NCBI RefSeq assembly: GCF_030464885.1
Contig: NZ_JALPRJ010000025.1
Location: forward strand, 52,281-116,280
Direction of reading: 5' to 3'
Length of the DNA stretch: 64,000 bases
From: Caballeronia sp. SEWSISQ10-4 2
GTDB lineage: Bacteria; Pseudomonadota; Gammaproteobacteria; Burkholderiales; Burkholderiaceae
In this document: one piece after another, positions 45,458-54,438 of the stretch
Layout of the letters: each line of letters begins with the position of its first letter
Numbering within the stretch: position 1 is the stretch's first letter
Program-made: the position numbers and the translations under genes
Notes under the pieces: generated by a model
Database searches by the model: none
Seen by the model: only the letters and a program-made list of their open reading frames with translations
What the model was told of the DNA's origin: nothing

Positions 45458-45830
45458 TAGGCGGCTTGGCGAGTGTTCGCGTCGCTGCTGCAGCGAGCGT
45501 CTTCGATGACCTGCATGAGTGCCTCGCAGGAGAACGGCTTCTACAGATAGCCATCGAAGAGCCGGGCAATGTCTCCCTGACTGACAGCGTCTCTCGTCAT
45601 TGAAACGAGGAAAGCCGCGGAGCGAATCGGCGTTTCCCTCAGCGACCGTGGGACAGCACTGCCTTTTATGTCGAGCAGGTTTTCGTATTTCAATAGCGCC
45701 GGTACGAAGGAGCCTGAGCGCAGTTTCGCCATCGTAGGCCACAGCAGCATGGTGGCCATAGCAGTCCAGCAGGAAAGCGAGCCTGTCCGCGACAGACTCA
45801 TTGTCATCGGGCTTCGATCGGATTCCAAGC
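45458..45830 (-). pseudogene. Response-regulator receiver domain remnant
   Basis: Read on the minus strand, one frame gives DDNESVADRLAFLLDCYGHH and AVAYDGETALRLLRTGA, the start of a CheY-like receiver with its acidic pocket. Another frame gives ARLFDGYL, an in-frame stop, and then KPFSCEALMQVIEDAR, the receiver end with its Lys-Pro. Between them the sequence is frameshifted and partly missing. So this is a broken single-domain response regulator without a visible kinase partner. Confidence 0.6.
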
Positions 45831-46123
45831 CTCGCGGACATCGTACAAACACGGGATACGTAGCCGGACCGCATGTGTCGCGATCTAACCAACAGCGCCA
45901 GACGGAGAGTTGGATCCGACCCACCGGCCGCAGCGCACACGTCTGTCTACCAATTCGCACTAGTCACCATTAAAAAACCAATATTTTCAACTAGTTGTGT
46001 GATCGCTTACCGCGGCGCCACCGTTTGGCATGCACTTTGCGTTGATCCTCATCGAGGAGTGGCGACACCCTCAAAACAAGCTCTGACATTCCTGACTGAC
46101 TAATTTACCCTTGGAGAATCGAA
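45831..46123. other. AT-richer intergenic region before the peptide gene
   Basis: About 290 bases. The segment around 45965-46010 is AT-rich and may hold the promoter of the small peptide gene. No other gene seen. Confidence 0.35.
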
Positions 46124-46309
46124 ATGAACACGCTGATAATCAAAGACCTTCCCGTAGCCGTTGAGATGGATCGTACTGCAATGACCGCCGTCAGCGGCGG
46201 CAGGTTGCCGCAGCAGATCGTGAACATCATCCAGGCCGTTGGCGACTATGCATCTGACGCTCCTACCCAGCACAGTTTTACTGGCAGTGGGGCTTCTGTG
46301 ACGTACTAA
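46124..46309 (+). CDS. Small peptide with double-glycine-type leader
   Basis: A 61-residue product with GGAG eight bases before the ATG and a terminator hairpin 27 bases after the stop, so it looks like a complete small transcription unit. The N-terminal part reads LIIKDLPVAVEMDRTAMTAV then SGG, resembling the LPxxxELDxxAMxxVxGG leader of small bacteriocin-like peptides in Burkholderia relatives. Cleavage after GG would leave a 34-residue peptide rich in Gln, Ser and small residues (ends GSGASVTY), with no Cys. No transporter or modification gene lies next to it, so the function as a bacteriocin or signal is a hypothesis. Confidence 0.65.
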   Translation: MNTLIIKDLPVAVEMDRTAMTAVSGGRLPQQIVNIIQAVGDYASDAPTQHSFTGSGASVTY

Positions 46310-46335
46310 CGGAAACACAGTGATTTCGTGGCTCA

Positions 46336-46361
46336 AGGCCCCGCCAACGAGGGGCCTCTTT
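46336..46361 (+). terminator. Terminator-like hairpin after the peptide gene
   Basis: Stem AGGCCCC / GGGGCCT with an 8-base loop and a CTTT tail. It supports the peptide gene being its own transcription unit. Confidence 0.7.
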
Positions 46362-46657
46362 GAATTCGCTTCCGGTGACTTTAATCGCGCTGCCCCGATA
46401 CCGACCGTTCCGCCTCAACCTGACGGGTTGTTGTGAGCGTGAGCGTTCTTTCTGAGGGCATTACGACCGTTTTCTTGTTCACGATCGATGAGGTACTAGG
46501 CTTCCAGTTCCTCACCAAGCGTGCTCAACTTTTCTCCTCGCAAAACAACGGACTTCCACGCGGACCGCGGACGCGAAACACCATGACGACGGAGGTGCCA
46601 GCACCTTGTTGGCTTAAGCCGCCGTCGGTGTGGCGACCGGCCAGCGGCGGCTAAGTC
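46362..46657. other. Gene-free region
   Basis: About 300 bases without a convincing gene. A GC-rich 8-bp inverted repeat (AGCCGCCG / CGGCGGCT, about 46617-46651) lies just before the integrase fragment. Confidence 0.35.
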
Positions 46658-46936
46658 GACTATTTGTTCCCGAGTCGACTGCATGCGTCGCCGCACGTGT
46701 CGACATGTCAGTACGCTCGCATCGTTCACCTTTGGGTCGCTTCGATTGGTCTAGATGACGCGGCGTACGGCTCTCACACGATGCGCCGCACGAAGGCATC
46801 GTTGATATATCGGCGCACCAAGAATCTGCGCGCAGTTCAGTTACTCTTAGGCCATACGAAACTTGAAAGTACAGTGCGTTACATCGGGATTGAGGTAGAC
46901 AACGCGCTCGAGATGGCCGAGTAAACCGAAGTCTGA
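46658..46936 (+). pseudogene. C-terminal fragment of a compact tyrosine recombinase
   Basis: Closely related to the second half of the intact recombinase at 61113-61739: same start FPSR, same catalytic HTMRRTKASLIYRR (H and R), LLLGHTKLESTVRYIGIEV (His and Tyr). A TAA replaces the Gln codon near the end of the intact protein, and the downstream codons (TEV, stop) are still present. The N-terminal half is absent. It is a relic of a duplicated or earlier-acquired integrase. Confidence 0.85.
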
Positions 46937-47112
46937 TAGGCCATGGCCGGCGAGCGGGCGTTTGCCAGCCAGGAGCGGCCGGTCGACCGGCGAAGAAGTC
47001 GGACATTCGAAGGTCCGCCGTACGTAGCTAAGCGACGTTCAATCCATGATTTTATTCGTCGGGACAGTTGCCGCTATCGTTGCACCGGCGCCCGCTTGGC
47101 GGACGACAGTTG
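46937..47112. other. Gene-free spacer
   Basis: Spacer between the integrase fragment and the LysR-type gene. Nothing recognised. Confidence 0.3.
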
Positions 47113-48010
47113 CTAGTCGCGCGAGGACGTTAGCTCGACGGTATCAAGGTGGCCAATAAGGGCATCAATGAAGGCGCGGACCTTTGCCGACATGCTGCGA
47201 TGTGTCGGATACAGCGCGTGAAGCTCGATGGGTTCCTGTCTCAATGACGAAAGTACCCGCACTAACGTACCTGCCGTCAAGGAGGGACCAGCGAGGTAGC
47301 TTGGCAGAAAACCTATCCCGGCGCCGCCTTCAAGAACGATCTTTTGCGCAGCCGCGTCAGGGATGATTGCCCTACCACGTGGCTGTATGGTCAATTCCGT
47401 TTGGCCGTCCTGAAAGACCCAGCTAGTGGGAGCCTCCCGTACGACGAGCGTATGTCCATGAAGATCGGCTGCCGCCATCGGGACGCCTGATCGCGATAGG
47501 TAGGATGGACTCGCGCAAAGCCACAGTTCGACCGGTGGCAGTCTGCGAGCGATGAGCGACGAGTCAGGGAGTGTGCCGACGCGCACCGCTACGTCGATAC
47601 CTTCGCGCGCAATGTCGACGTAATTTGAGTCCGTGGTTAGCTCGACGGTCAATTCCGGATAGTGGTGGAGAAACTCAGGCAGCATGGGCGCAATGAGTCC
47701 CTGTGCGAACGATTGCGTCGTGTTGATACGTAGAAGCCCGCGGTGGCTCCCCCGCGTAGCCATCGATGATCGCCTGCGCTTCCTGCAGGTCGTGAACCGC
47801 CCGCGACGCGTAGGGCAGTAGCAGTTTTCCCGCGTCCGTTAGCCTGAAGTGTCGTGTGGACCGGTCGAAGAGCGCTGATCCAATCTCCGTCTCCAATCGT
47901 AAGAGCGCCCGGCTGACGGACGATTTGGGGGACTTCAGCGTCCGTGCCGTGCCTGAAAGGCTTCCGCTATCCGCTAACCGAAGAAACATGATGAGGTCAG
48001 CTTGGTCCAT
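47113..48010 (-). pseudogene. LysR-family regulator, frameshifted
   Basis: The N-terminal frame (48010 to about 47750) carries the LysR winged HTH: MFLRLADSGSLSGTARTLKS, KSSVSRALLRLETEIGSALF, up to the linker QEAQAIIDGYAGEP. The effector domain continues in another frame: GLLRINTTQSFAQGLIAPML, AREGIDVAVRVGTLPDSSLI, GAGIGFLPSYLAGP. One shift at about 47745 separates them. Joined, the protein would be about 298 residues, normal for the family. It is divergent from the NmrA-like gene, its likely target. Confidence 0.85.
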
Positions 48011-48126
48011 TTTGTGTCGTTTTCCGGAACAGCGAGTCGCGATTTAGCTATCTTATATTCAAGTTCGGAACGGCCTGGACTCTTTTCATCGACGCAGACC
48101 TCGCGTCATGACGAACTGAGGGAGTT

Positions 48127-49055
48127 ATGGAAAACACACAGACGAGCTACCTGGTAGCCGGTGCCGCCGGTGATTTAGGGTACCGAATCATCGATGCGTT
48201 ACTTTGCACGCGACCCGGCAGGGAGATCCGCGCGGGTATTCGCAGCGGTTCAGAAGGCAACATGGCAATCGTGCAAAGGGGTGGATATCGAAAGGCGTAA
48301 CCGTCGTCAATATGGACCTTGATGACCCACTCAGCCTTAAGCACGCTTGTGACGGCGTTGGTACCGTTATTTCAGCAGTGCAAGGTGGCCCTGACACCAT
48401 CATTGATGGCCAGTCCCCCTTGCTTGAAGCAGCGCTCGCGACGGGCGTTGGGCGATTTGTTCCGTCGGACTTTTCTGAGAACCTTTTCTCGATTCCTGAA
48501 GGCATTAACCCGTACCTCGACATGCGGCGGACCTTCGATCGCAAGGTCGCCCCAAGTGGCATCGGCTATACGCACATCCTGAATGGTGGATTCATGGAGG
48601 CCGTGTTCTCCAGCCCCGGCCTGATCGACGCCGACGCGGGCACGATCACTTACTGGGGCGACGACGAAGTGGCCCTCGATTTCACCTCCATGAACGACGT
48701 TGCGGCTTGGACAGTGGCCGCCATTGACGATCCTGCGACCATCAATAACGTGGTTTCCGTAGCGGGTGACCGCCGCACCATTGCCCAGATCGCGGGTGAC
48801 TATGCAACAGCAACGGGCAATGTGCTTCATCCGGTACGCCGAGGGTCGATCGCGGACGGATATGCCGAACTACGACGAATGGAGAAAGCCGGCGCCCATC
48901 CGATGGCAATGCTGCCGCTCCAGTACCTGCTGCCGATGATGTCGGGCGAAGGGACTTTGTGCGACATCGCAAATGACCGATATCCGACAGTGCGGCCGAC
49001 GTCGCTTAAGGACTTCATGAAACGTCAATACACAACGGCGGGCAGCAATCGATGA
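48127..49055 (+). pseudogene. NmrA-like NAD(P)-binding protein, frameshifted
   Basis: From ATG 48127 the frame gives the Rossmann start SYLVAGAAGDLGYRIIDALL and IRAGIRSGSE, then stops at 48300. The body of the protein continues in the other frame: GVTVVNMDLDDPLSLKHACD, GVGTVISAVQGG, GRFVPSDFSENLFSIP, to the stop at 49055. The shift is at about 48280. The family (NmrA/isoflavone-reductase-like) binds NAD(P) and acts as a reductase or redox sensor. It is divergent from the LysR gene, which is also frameshifted. Confidence 0.85.
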
Positions 49056-49159
49056 GTGATCTGATTCAGCCGTTTTAGCTCAATGTGTCCGAGCGCGAAC
49101 TGTCCGATTTGCGTGAGCGACTGCAGCGGATACGCTGGCCGGATCGTGAAGCCAACTGA
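49052..49159 (+). pseudogene. N-terminal fragment of an epoxide hydrolase
   Basis: ATG 49052 overlaps the NmrA stop (ATGA). The frame gives MSDLIQPF, a TAG, then LNVSERELSDLRERLQRIRW and PDREAN, which is the epoxide hydrolase N-terminal (EHN) domain start. After about 36 codons it ends; the catalytic domain is absent. This was the next gene of the operon and is now lost. Confidence 0.65.
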
Positions 49160-49196
49160 TTGATTATTGTTGATAGATCCATCGCTAGCTTCAGCC

Positions 49197-49592
49197 TTAA
49201 CGTTCAGAGGCCCGCGCCAGTGCAAGCGTGTCGATGTACTCCCGGATGTTCGTCACTTTGCCATTTCGAACGGTAATGTCGAAGACCCAATTGTCCTCGA
49301 ACGTCCTGTTCGTAGCTTTGACTCTGCCCGTGGCGAAGCCGACGACCAGAACCCGGTCGCCCTGCGCTACGAATTCGGGGGGCTCCGGGTATGACGTTTC
49401 CACCATTTCGGAAGCCTTCTGAAGCAAATCCGCTAATCCCGCGTGTCTGCGGTGCGTGCCGGCCAGCGCCCACTCGCCCGGAATGATCCACTCAATGTCT
49501 TCGGCAGAAATCGCTAGCAGACCTTGCTTATCGCCGCGTCCCATTGCTGCAAAAAAATCCTTCACAACTTGGACATTCTCTTGCGTGCTCAT
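49197..49592 (-). CDS. SnoaL-like (NTF2-fold) protein
   Basis: A 131-residue protein with the NTF2 cone pattern: NVQVVKDFFAAMGRGDKQGL, EDIEWIIPGEWALAGTH, VGFATGRVKATNRTFEDNWV, FDITVRNGKVTNIREYIDT. The SnoaL/ketosteroid isomerase superfamily includes small isomerases, cyclases and many orphan proteins. The specific reaction is not visible. ATG 49592 starts the domain (MSTQENVQ). It is opposite in direction to the broken operon beside it. Confidence 0.85.
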   Translation of the reverse strand: MSTQENVQVVKDFFAAMGRGDKQGLLAISAEDIEWIIPGEWALAGTHRRHAGLADLLQKASEMVETSYPEPPEFVAQGDRVLVVGFATGRVKATNRTFEDNWVFDITVRNGKVTNIREYIDTLALARASER

Positions 49593-49873
49593 CGAAATCT
49601 CTCCATTTCTATTACACCAGGTTGTGTCCGACCTAGTCGGATACGATCGAAATAAACGCGCGACTGGAGCAAGGGAGCGAACGATCGTGGAACGGCAAGC
49701 GCAGCGCCTCCCCGAGCCTGAAGGCGTCAAGCAGACCCATAAGCGAGAGCACGCCAGATGATCGGAGCGCGGCTTACTGCCGGTGTCGCCCTCGCTTCAA
49801 TCAAACTGTGGCTGCCCTTTATCCACGAGGGTCCACGAGGCAGGATCGCATCGAAATTGGCGATCACCGTTCA

Positions 49874-50473
49874 TCAGTCGAACTTGACCAAGTCCTTGAA
49901 GATCAGTTGACCCCAGCTATTTCCGCGCGCCTGCACAAGCAGTCCACCTTCGGAAAGCCCGCCAAGTTTGATCGGCGAGAAACCGAGATTTTCCGCAAGC
50001 GCACCAATCTTCGCTGCGGCGCCGTCGTCGTCGCTCGCTAGAAACACGACTCTCCTGCCACCCTGTACGGCCGGATCCTGGTCGAGGACGGCAGCGCCCA
50101 AATGGTTGAAGCCCCTGACCAGTCTTGCACCAGTGAAGGCCTGCGCGACGACCTTGGAAGAAGGCTGTCCTCCCAGTTCATCGGGGGACACGCCGTAGGC
50201 ATTGGTCACGTCGATGATGGTCTTGCCCTTCCAAGTGGGCAGCGCCTTCGCGACATCCCGGTGCGACTCGTAACGGACAGCCAAAAAGACGATGTCAGCC
50301 TTGACGGCATCCACCAGTTTTTTGGGAATGATCTCGGGTCCGATTGCGGCCGCAGCGGATGCAAAGCTTTCCGGGTCGCGCGTGGTTGCAACGGATACTT
50401 CGATGCCCTTGCGGGCAAACGCCTTGGCCAGGGCCTGGCCAATATTGCCGAAGCCAATGATTGCGTAGCTCAT
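49874..50473 (-). CDS. NAD(P)-binding protein, F420-dependent NADP reductase-like
   Basis: A 199-residue single Rossmann-domain protein: SYAIIGFGNIGQALAKAFAR (GxGxxG, residues about 3-22), ADIVFLAVRYESHRDVAKAL, TIIDVTNAYGVSPDELGG, and ARLVRGFNHLGAAVLDQDP. The pattern is that of the F420-dependent NADP oxidoreductase-like family. In Burkholderia such proteins probably work with other electron carriers. Co-directional with the SDR gene upstream (70 bases apart), with which it likely forms an operon. Confidence 0.82.
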   Translation of the reverse strand: MSYAIIGFGNIGQALAKAFARKGIEVSVATTRDPESFASAAAAIGPEIIPKKLVDAVKADIVFLAVRYESHRDVAKALPTWKGKTIIDVTNAYGVSPDELGGQPSSKVVAQAFTGARLVRGFNHLGAAVLDQDPAVQGGRRVVFLASDDDGAAAKIGALAENLGFSPIKLGGLSEGGLLVQARGNSWGQLIFKDLVKFD

Positions 50474-50542
50474 ATATTTCCTTCGGTTTGCTGAGCCCTA
50501 CGGCGCTCCGAATATTCGATTGGAGCGCCGTAGGGCGTAGGG

Positions 50543-51277
50543 TCAGAGTTGCGCCAGGCCGCCGTCGACGGCGACTTCGCTGGCGGTCATGAAGCTGCTG
50601 TCCGACGACGCGAGAAAGGCGGCCACGGCCCCGATCTCCGCCGGATCAGCCATGCGCTGGAGCGGAGTCATCGAGGCGAAAACCTTCTGGCCCTCTTCGC
50701 CTAGCGCTTCCTTGGCGAGTTCGGTCGCTGTCGCGCCAGGCGACAGCACGTTGACCCGGATGCCAGTGCCCTTCAGGTCCTCCGCCCAGGTCCGCGCGAG
50801 ATTGCGCACTGCCGCCTTGCTCGCGCTGTAAGCGCTCATTCCCGGGGCGCCCGTGGTGCCGGCGCTCGATCCGGTCAGGATGATCGAACCGCCCTCGCTC
50901 ATCAGCGGCAGCGCCTTCTGGACCGTGAAAATCGTACCCTTCACATTGGTGTCGAAGGTTTCGTCAATGTGCTCGCCGGTGATCTTGCCGAGCGCAAGCT
51001 GGCTTCCCGCGCCGGCATTCGCGAAGACGATGTCGAGGGTTCCGCGCTCGGCCTTCACCGCTGCGTAGAGTCGGTCGAGGTCGGCCAGTTCGGAGACCGA
51101 GCCCTTTACCGCGCGGGCATTGGGCCCGAGGTCGGCCACAGCGGCGTCGAGCGATTCCTGCCGGCGGCCGAAGATGAAGACGAAGGCGCCTTCCTCGATG
51201 AAGCGCTTTGCTGCGGCGCGCCCGATGCCGGTAGCGCCACCGGTGATCACAGCGGTCTTTCCATTCAGTCTGGTCAT
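50543..51277 (-). CDS. SDR-family oxidoreductase
   Basis: A 244-residue classical SDR: cofactor loop AVITGGATGIGRAAAKRF (residues about 9-26), NAG in IVFANAGAGSQ, catalytic Ser in IILTGSSAGTTGAPG, and YSASK with Tyr and Lys. Ends ASEVAVDGGLAQL as usual. The substrate is unknown. It is divergent from an HxlR-type regulator with direct-repeat operators between, so it is likely controlled by that regulator. ATG 51277 (MTRLNGKTAVITGG) is preferred. Confidence 0.9.
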   Translation of the reverse strand: MTRLNGKTAVITGGATGIGRAAAKRFIEEGAFVFIFGRRQESLDAAVADLGPNARAVKGSVSELADLDRLYAAVKAERGTLDIVFANAGAGSQLALGKITGEHIDETFDTNVKGTIFTVQKALPLMSEGGSIILTGSSAGTTGAPGMSAYSASKAAVRNLARTWAEDLKGTGIRVNVLSPGATATELAKEALGEEGQKVFASMTPLQRMADPAEIGAVAAFLASSDSSFMTASEVAVDGGLAQL

Positions 51278-51329
51278 GTCGTGCATCCTTCCTTGGAGTA
51301 GTACGGAAGCAAGGAACTGCTTGCTTGAG

Positions 51330-51381
51330 ACAAGTATGCAGTTCTGGTAACCTAAGGACAAGTATGCACCTTTTGGTAACC
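51330..51381. promoter_or_regulatory. Two direct-repeat operator copies for the HxlR regulator
   Basis: ACAAGTATGCAGTTCTGGTA (51330-) and ACAAGTATGCACCTTTTGGT (51358-) repeat almost exactly, each ending in GGTAACC, 28 bases apart. They sit between the divergent SDR and HxlR genes, directly before the HxlR start, as expected for an autoregulator. Confidence 0.75.
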
Positions 51382-51388
51382 ATGAAAA

Positions 51389-51757
51389 ATGACTGACTGT
51401 TCTCAAAATTGCGGTGGCCGTTACTCCTACGGGCTCGCCGCCACGCTCAGCATCATCTCGGGCAAGTGGAAGCCGCTGATCCTGTACTTCCTGCTCGACG
51501 GCCCGAAGCGCTACGGCGAGCTCAAGCGCAACGTCCATGGCGTCAGCGCCAAGGTGCTGATCCAGCAATTGAAGGAACTGGAGGCCGATCGCGTGCTGGC
51601 GCGGACCGACTACAAGGAGGTGCCACCGCGCGTGGACTACGCGCTGACCGCGCTCGGCCGCAGTCTTGCTGACAAGATCGTCCCGCTGTGCACCTGGGGA
51701 ACCGAGAACATGGCAGAAATGGTGAGCATGCTCGCCGAGCGCGACAGTTTGCTTTAG
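51389..51757 (+). CDS. HxlR-family transcriptional regulator
   Basis: A 122-residue winged-helix protein: YSYGLAATLSIISGKWKPLI (residues about 13-32), GPKRYGELKRNVHGVSAKVL, IQQLKELEADRVLARTDYKE. An N-terminal Cys pair (DCSQNC) is present; single Cys residues act as redox or electrophile sensors in HxlR relatives (HypR, YodB), so this may sense quinones or aldehydes. Divergent from the SDR, with direct repeats between. Confidence 0.9.
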   Translation: MTDCSQNCGGRYSYGLAATLSIISGKWKPLILYFLLDGPKRYGELKRNVHGVSAKVLIQQLKELEADRVLARTDYKEVPPRVDYALTALGRSLADKIVPLCTWGTENMAEMVSMLAERDSLL

Positions 51758-51862
51758 CAGGGTGCTGAAGCACCGCTGGAATGGGATGATGAGAACGACG
51801 TGAGAGACGTGTTGTTCCCAGCGGTGTTGTGGACCTGCCGGTGAGGACGGGGTGTCGGTGCT

Positions 51863-52483
51863 TCAACCGACATCGACGTTCAAGGCGATGTCGAAGGTAC
51901 CGGCGCCGTTTTTGGCTAGGCCGATGAGCATCAGGCCGAGCGACTCGAGCGTCGAGGCCATGTGCAGGGCGCCGACATCGAACGGACGCAGCCCTAGACT
52001 CTCGAGGAAGGTTGAGACGCGCGCCTTGGCCTTCGGATCGTCAGCGGCGATGAACGCGTCGAGGCGTCCACGTCGAGCAAGTACAGGGCCGAAGAGGGTG
52101 TTGAACGCCTTCACGACATGCGCGCTGGCGGGGGCGGCCCTGGCGATCTCCTGCGCGCCAGAACTGCCGTTGGGTGTGACGAGGCCCGTGGCATCGGGGG
52201 AGATCGGATTGGTGATGTCGATGATCACCTTGCCGTCGAGCGCATCCCCGTACTCGGTCACCACCGCCGCCGCATTGGTGTAAGGCACGGCGAGGATGAC
52301 GATGTCGCCCGCCGGCGCGACGCCGTAGGTCCCTGAGGTCGCTCCGGCTGCGAGCTGGTTGGCCAGCGCCCGTGCCTTGGCGGGGTCGCGGCTGATCACC
52401 TCGACGGTGTATCCAGCGTTGGCGGTACGGCCGCCGATCGCCGCAGCCATGCCTCCTGTTCCGATGATGCTGATAGTGCTCAT
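51863..52483 (-). CDS. NAD(P)-binding F420-reductase-like protein, paralogue A
   Basis: A 206-residue Rossmann protein: MSTISIIGTGGMAAAIGG, AGDIVILAVPYTNAAAVVTE, KVIIDITNPISPDATGLVTP, and AHVVKAFNTLFGPVLA. It is a close paralogue of the protein at 53679-54314 (shared MSTISIIG-GGMAAAIGG start and the same motifs throughout). Both lie beside HxlR-type genes, suggesting a duplicated redox cassette. The substrate is unknown. Confidence 0.85.
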   Translation of the reverse strand: MSTISIIGTGGMAAAIGGRTANAGYTVEVISRDPAKARALANQLAAGATSGTYGVAPAGDIVILAVPYTNAAAVVTEYGDALDGKVIIDITNPISPDATGLVTPNGSSGAQEIARAAPASAHVVKAFNTLFGPVLARRGRLDAFIAADDPKAKARVSTFLESLGLRPFDVGALHMASTLESLGLMLIGLAKNGAGTFDIALNVDVG

Positions 52484-52687
52484 GTGTAGTTTCCTTGCGA
52501 GTTGGGGTATCGCTCGTAGTCTTTAACCGAGGCATCCCCCCGGTTAATATTCCTTGTGTGCCAAGCCGAGTGCGTCATCCCTGATGCCATCCCCGGGTCG
52601 ACAGCGTCTTTGCCTGAACGGATCACGGCGTCGCGACATTGCTGCGCGCCGGGCTCGTTGCGACCTGGCTTCCTGCCTCAGCGCAAC

Positions 52688-53626
52688 TCAGAGGGCGGGG
52701 AAGTAGTGGCCGTTGTCGAGGTCCTTGAGCAGGCCGGGCTGAGCAGGCTCCCAGCCGAGGATCTGGCGGGTGACGAAGTTGGACGCCGGGAGGTCCAGCG
52801 TGACCAAATTCGCGAGGAATCCAAAGTATCCCGGCAGCATCAGTACGTCCACGGGGATGCTCACGGCCGGTAGGCCCAGTCGGATGCCAATGGCCTCGGC
52901 GATCTCGCGGAACCGGATGCCTTCGCCCTCAACCCCGTGCCAACTTTTGCCAGCCGGGCCCTTCTCCAGCGCCAGGCGGAACAAGGAGGCGAGGTCGCGG
53001 CTGTGCACGGCCGGCCACAGGTTCGCGCCGTCTCCGGGGTAGCCGATGGCGCCCTTCTCCTTTGCGAGCCCGATCAGCAGCGGGAGGAAGCCAGCATCGG
53101 TCGTGCTGTGCGCGATGGGAGGAATCCGCACGACCGAAGATCGCACGCCCCGCTGCGCGAGGCCGACGACGGTGAGCTCCACGACGTTACGAACCCGCAG
53201 GGTCCCCTTGTACGCATCGCCGCCGGGAAGGGCCGGGTCCTCCTCGGTGGCTGGCCGGCCCAGGTTTTCCCACCCGGGCGAGCCAAGGCTCGCCGATACG
53301 ACCAGCGGCTTTCCGGTTCCGGCTAGTGCCTCGCCATACGCGAGCATGATCTGGATCTCCGCGGCGGCCACGGCGTCAAGCCCGCCGGAGGGAAGCAGGT
53401 CTTGCCTGTGCGCGACGTGGATGACGCCGTCGGACTCCGCCGCCGCCGCCTTGAGCCCATCGAGGTCGGAGATATCCCCGCGACGCACCTTGGCGCCGAG
53501 CGCGGACACCGCCGCCGCGGACTTGTCCGACCTGGCTAAGCCGGTTACCTCGTGGCCGGCGGCGATGAGCTCGGAGATGATGTACGAACCGATATGGCCG
53601 GTCCCGCCAGTGACGAAAACGTGCAT
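52688..53626 (-). CDS. NAD(P)-dependent SDR/epimerase (extended type)
   Basis: A 312-residue extended SDR. Start HVFVTGGTGHIGSYIISELI (residues about 2-21), then GDISDLDGLKAAAAESDGVI and VSASLGSPGWENLG. It probably reduces or oxidises a carbonyl compound; the substrate is not visible. ATG 53626 is the natural start, and the longer frame before it covers unrelated sequence of the next gene. It lies 50 bases after the F420-like paralogue B, same strand. Confidence 0.88.
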   Translation of the reverse strand: MHVFVTGGTGHIGSYIISELIAAGHEVTGLARSDKSAAAVSALGAKVRRGDISDLDGLKAAAAESDGVIHVAHRQDLLPSGGLDAVAAAEIQIMLAYGEALAGTGKPLVVSASLGSPGWENLGRPATEEDPALPGGDAYKGTLRVRNVVELTVVGLAQRGVRSSVVRIPPIAHSTTDAGFLPLLIGLAKEKGAIGYPGDGANLWPAVHSRDLASLFRLALEKGPAGKSWHGVEGEGIRFREIAEAIGIRLGLPAVSIPVDVLMLPGYFGFLANLVTLDLPASNFVTRQILGWEPAQPGLLKDLDNGHYFPAL

Positions 53627-53678
53627 GTTATTGCTCCTTGTAGGCCATGTGATGCGAGAAGTGGTGGTACCGGTGCAC

Positions 53679-54314
53679 TCAGCCGAGAAGGCTGACGCCG
53701 ATTGAGAAGTTGGTGTGCTTGAAGGAGTGGGTGAGGAGGCCCAGCGACAGCAGGCAGGCATGCTCCAGCGTCCTCGCCATGGGCAGCGGCCCGGTACCCA
53801 TCGGGCGCAGTCCGAGGCTCTCGACGAACGCCGAGACGCGTACCTTCGCCGGCGCGTCGTCCCCGGCGATGAACACGTCGAGTGGGTGGCCCTCGGCGGG
53901 ACTGGCAGCCAGGACGTGGGAGAACTGGGTGTTGAACGCCTTGACGACTTTCGCATCGGCAGGGGCGGCCTTGGCGATCTCCTGCGCGCCGAAACTGTCG
54001 CCGGGGGTCACAAAGCTCGCGTGATCGGAGGCGACAGGGTTGGTGATGTCGACAAGAACCTTGCCTGCCAGCTCTTCGCCGTACTGCTTTACCACGTCAA
54101 GAGCGGCGGAATAGGGAACCGCCAGGATGACAATGTCCCCGGCCGGGGCGGCGCCGAACGTTCCTGTCGTCGCGCCGGCTCCGACCTGCTCGGCCAGCGC
54201 CCGCGCCTTGGCGGCGTCGCGACTCATCACCTCGACGGTGTGTCCGGCCTTGGCGGCAAGGCCGCCGATCGCTGCGGCCATGCCACCTGCGCCGATGATG
54301 CTGATAGTGCTCAT
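53679..54314 (-). CDS. NAD(P)-binding F420-reductase-like protein, paralogue B
   Basis: A 211-residue Rossmann protein: MSTISIIGAGGMAAAIGG, AGDIVILAVPYSAALDVVKQ, KVLVDITNPVASDHASFVTP, AKVVKAFNTQFSHVLAASPA. Highly similar in sequence order to paralogue A at 51863-52483. It is divergent from an HxlR-type gene with inverted-repeat operators between. It probably belongs to one operon with the SDR gene downstream. Confidence 0.86.
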   Translation of the reverse strand: MSTISIIGAGGMAAAIGGLAAKAGHTVEVMSRDAAKARALAEQVGAGATTGTFGAAPAGDIVILAVPYSAALDVVKQYGEELAGKVLVDITNPVASDHASFVTPGDSFGAQEIAKAAPADAKVVKAFNTQFSHVLAASPAEGHPLDVFIAGDDAPAKVRVSAFVESLGLRPMGTGPLPMARTLEHACLLSLGLLTHSFKHTNFSIGVSLLG

Positions 54315-54371
54315 GCAGTCTCCTGGTGAGTTGGGTGGTGCTCGTAATCACTAGCAACCATCCTATTCACA

Positions 54372-54420
54372 TTACTTGCAAAAAACAAGTAAACATGAGA
54401 TTTTACTTGCGAAATGCAAG
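54372..54420. promoter_or_regulatory. Inverted-repeat operators of the second HxlR regulator
   Basis: TTACTTG...CAAGTAA (54372-54392) and CTTGC...GCAAG (54406-54420), two overlapping-type inverted repeats with the core ACTTGC / GCAAGT, between the divergent F420-like and HxlR genes. They differ in sequence from the operators at 51330. Confidence 0.7.
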
Positions 54421-54438
54421 CGATGTTAATATCTAGCC

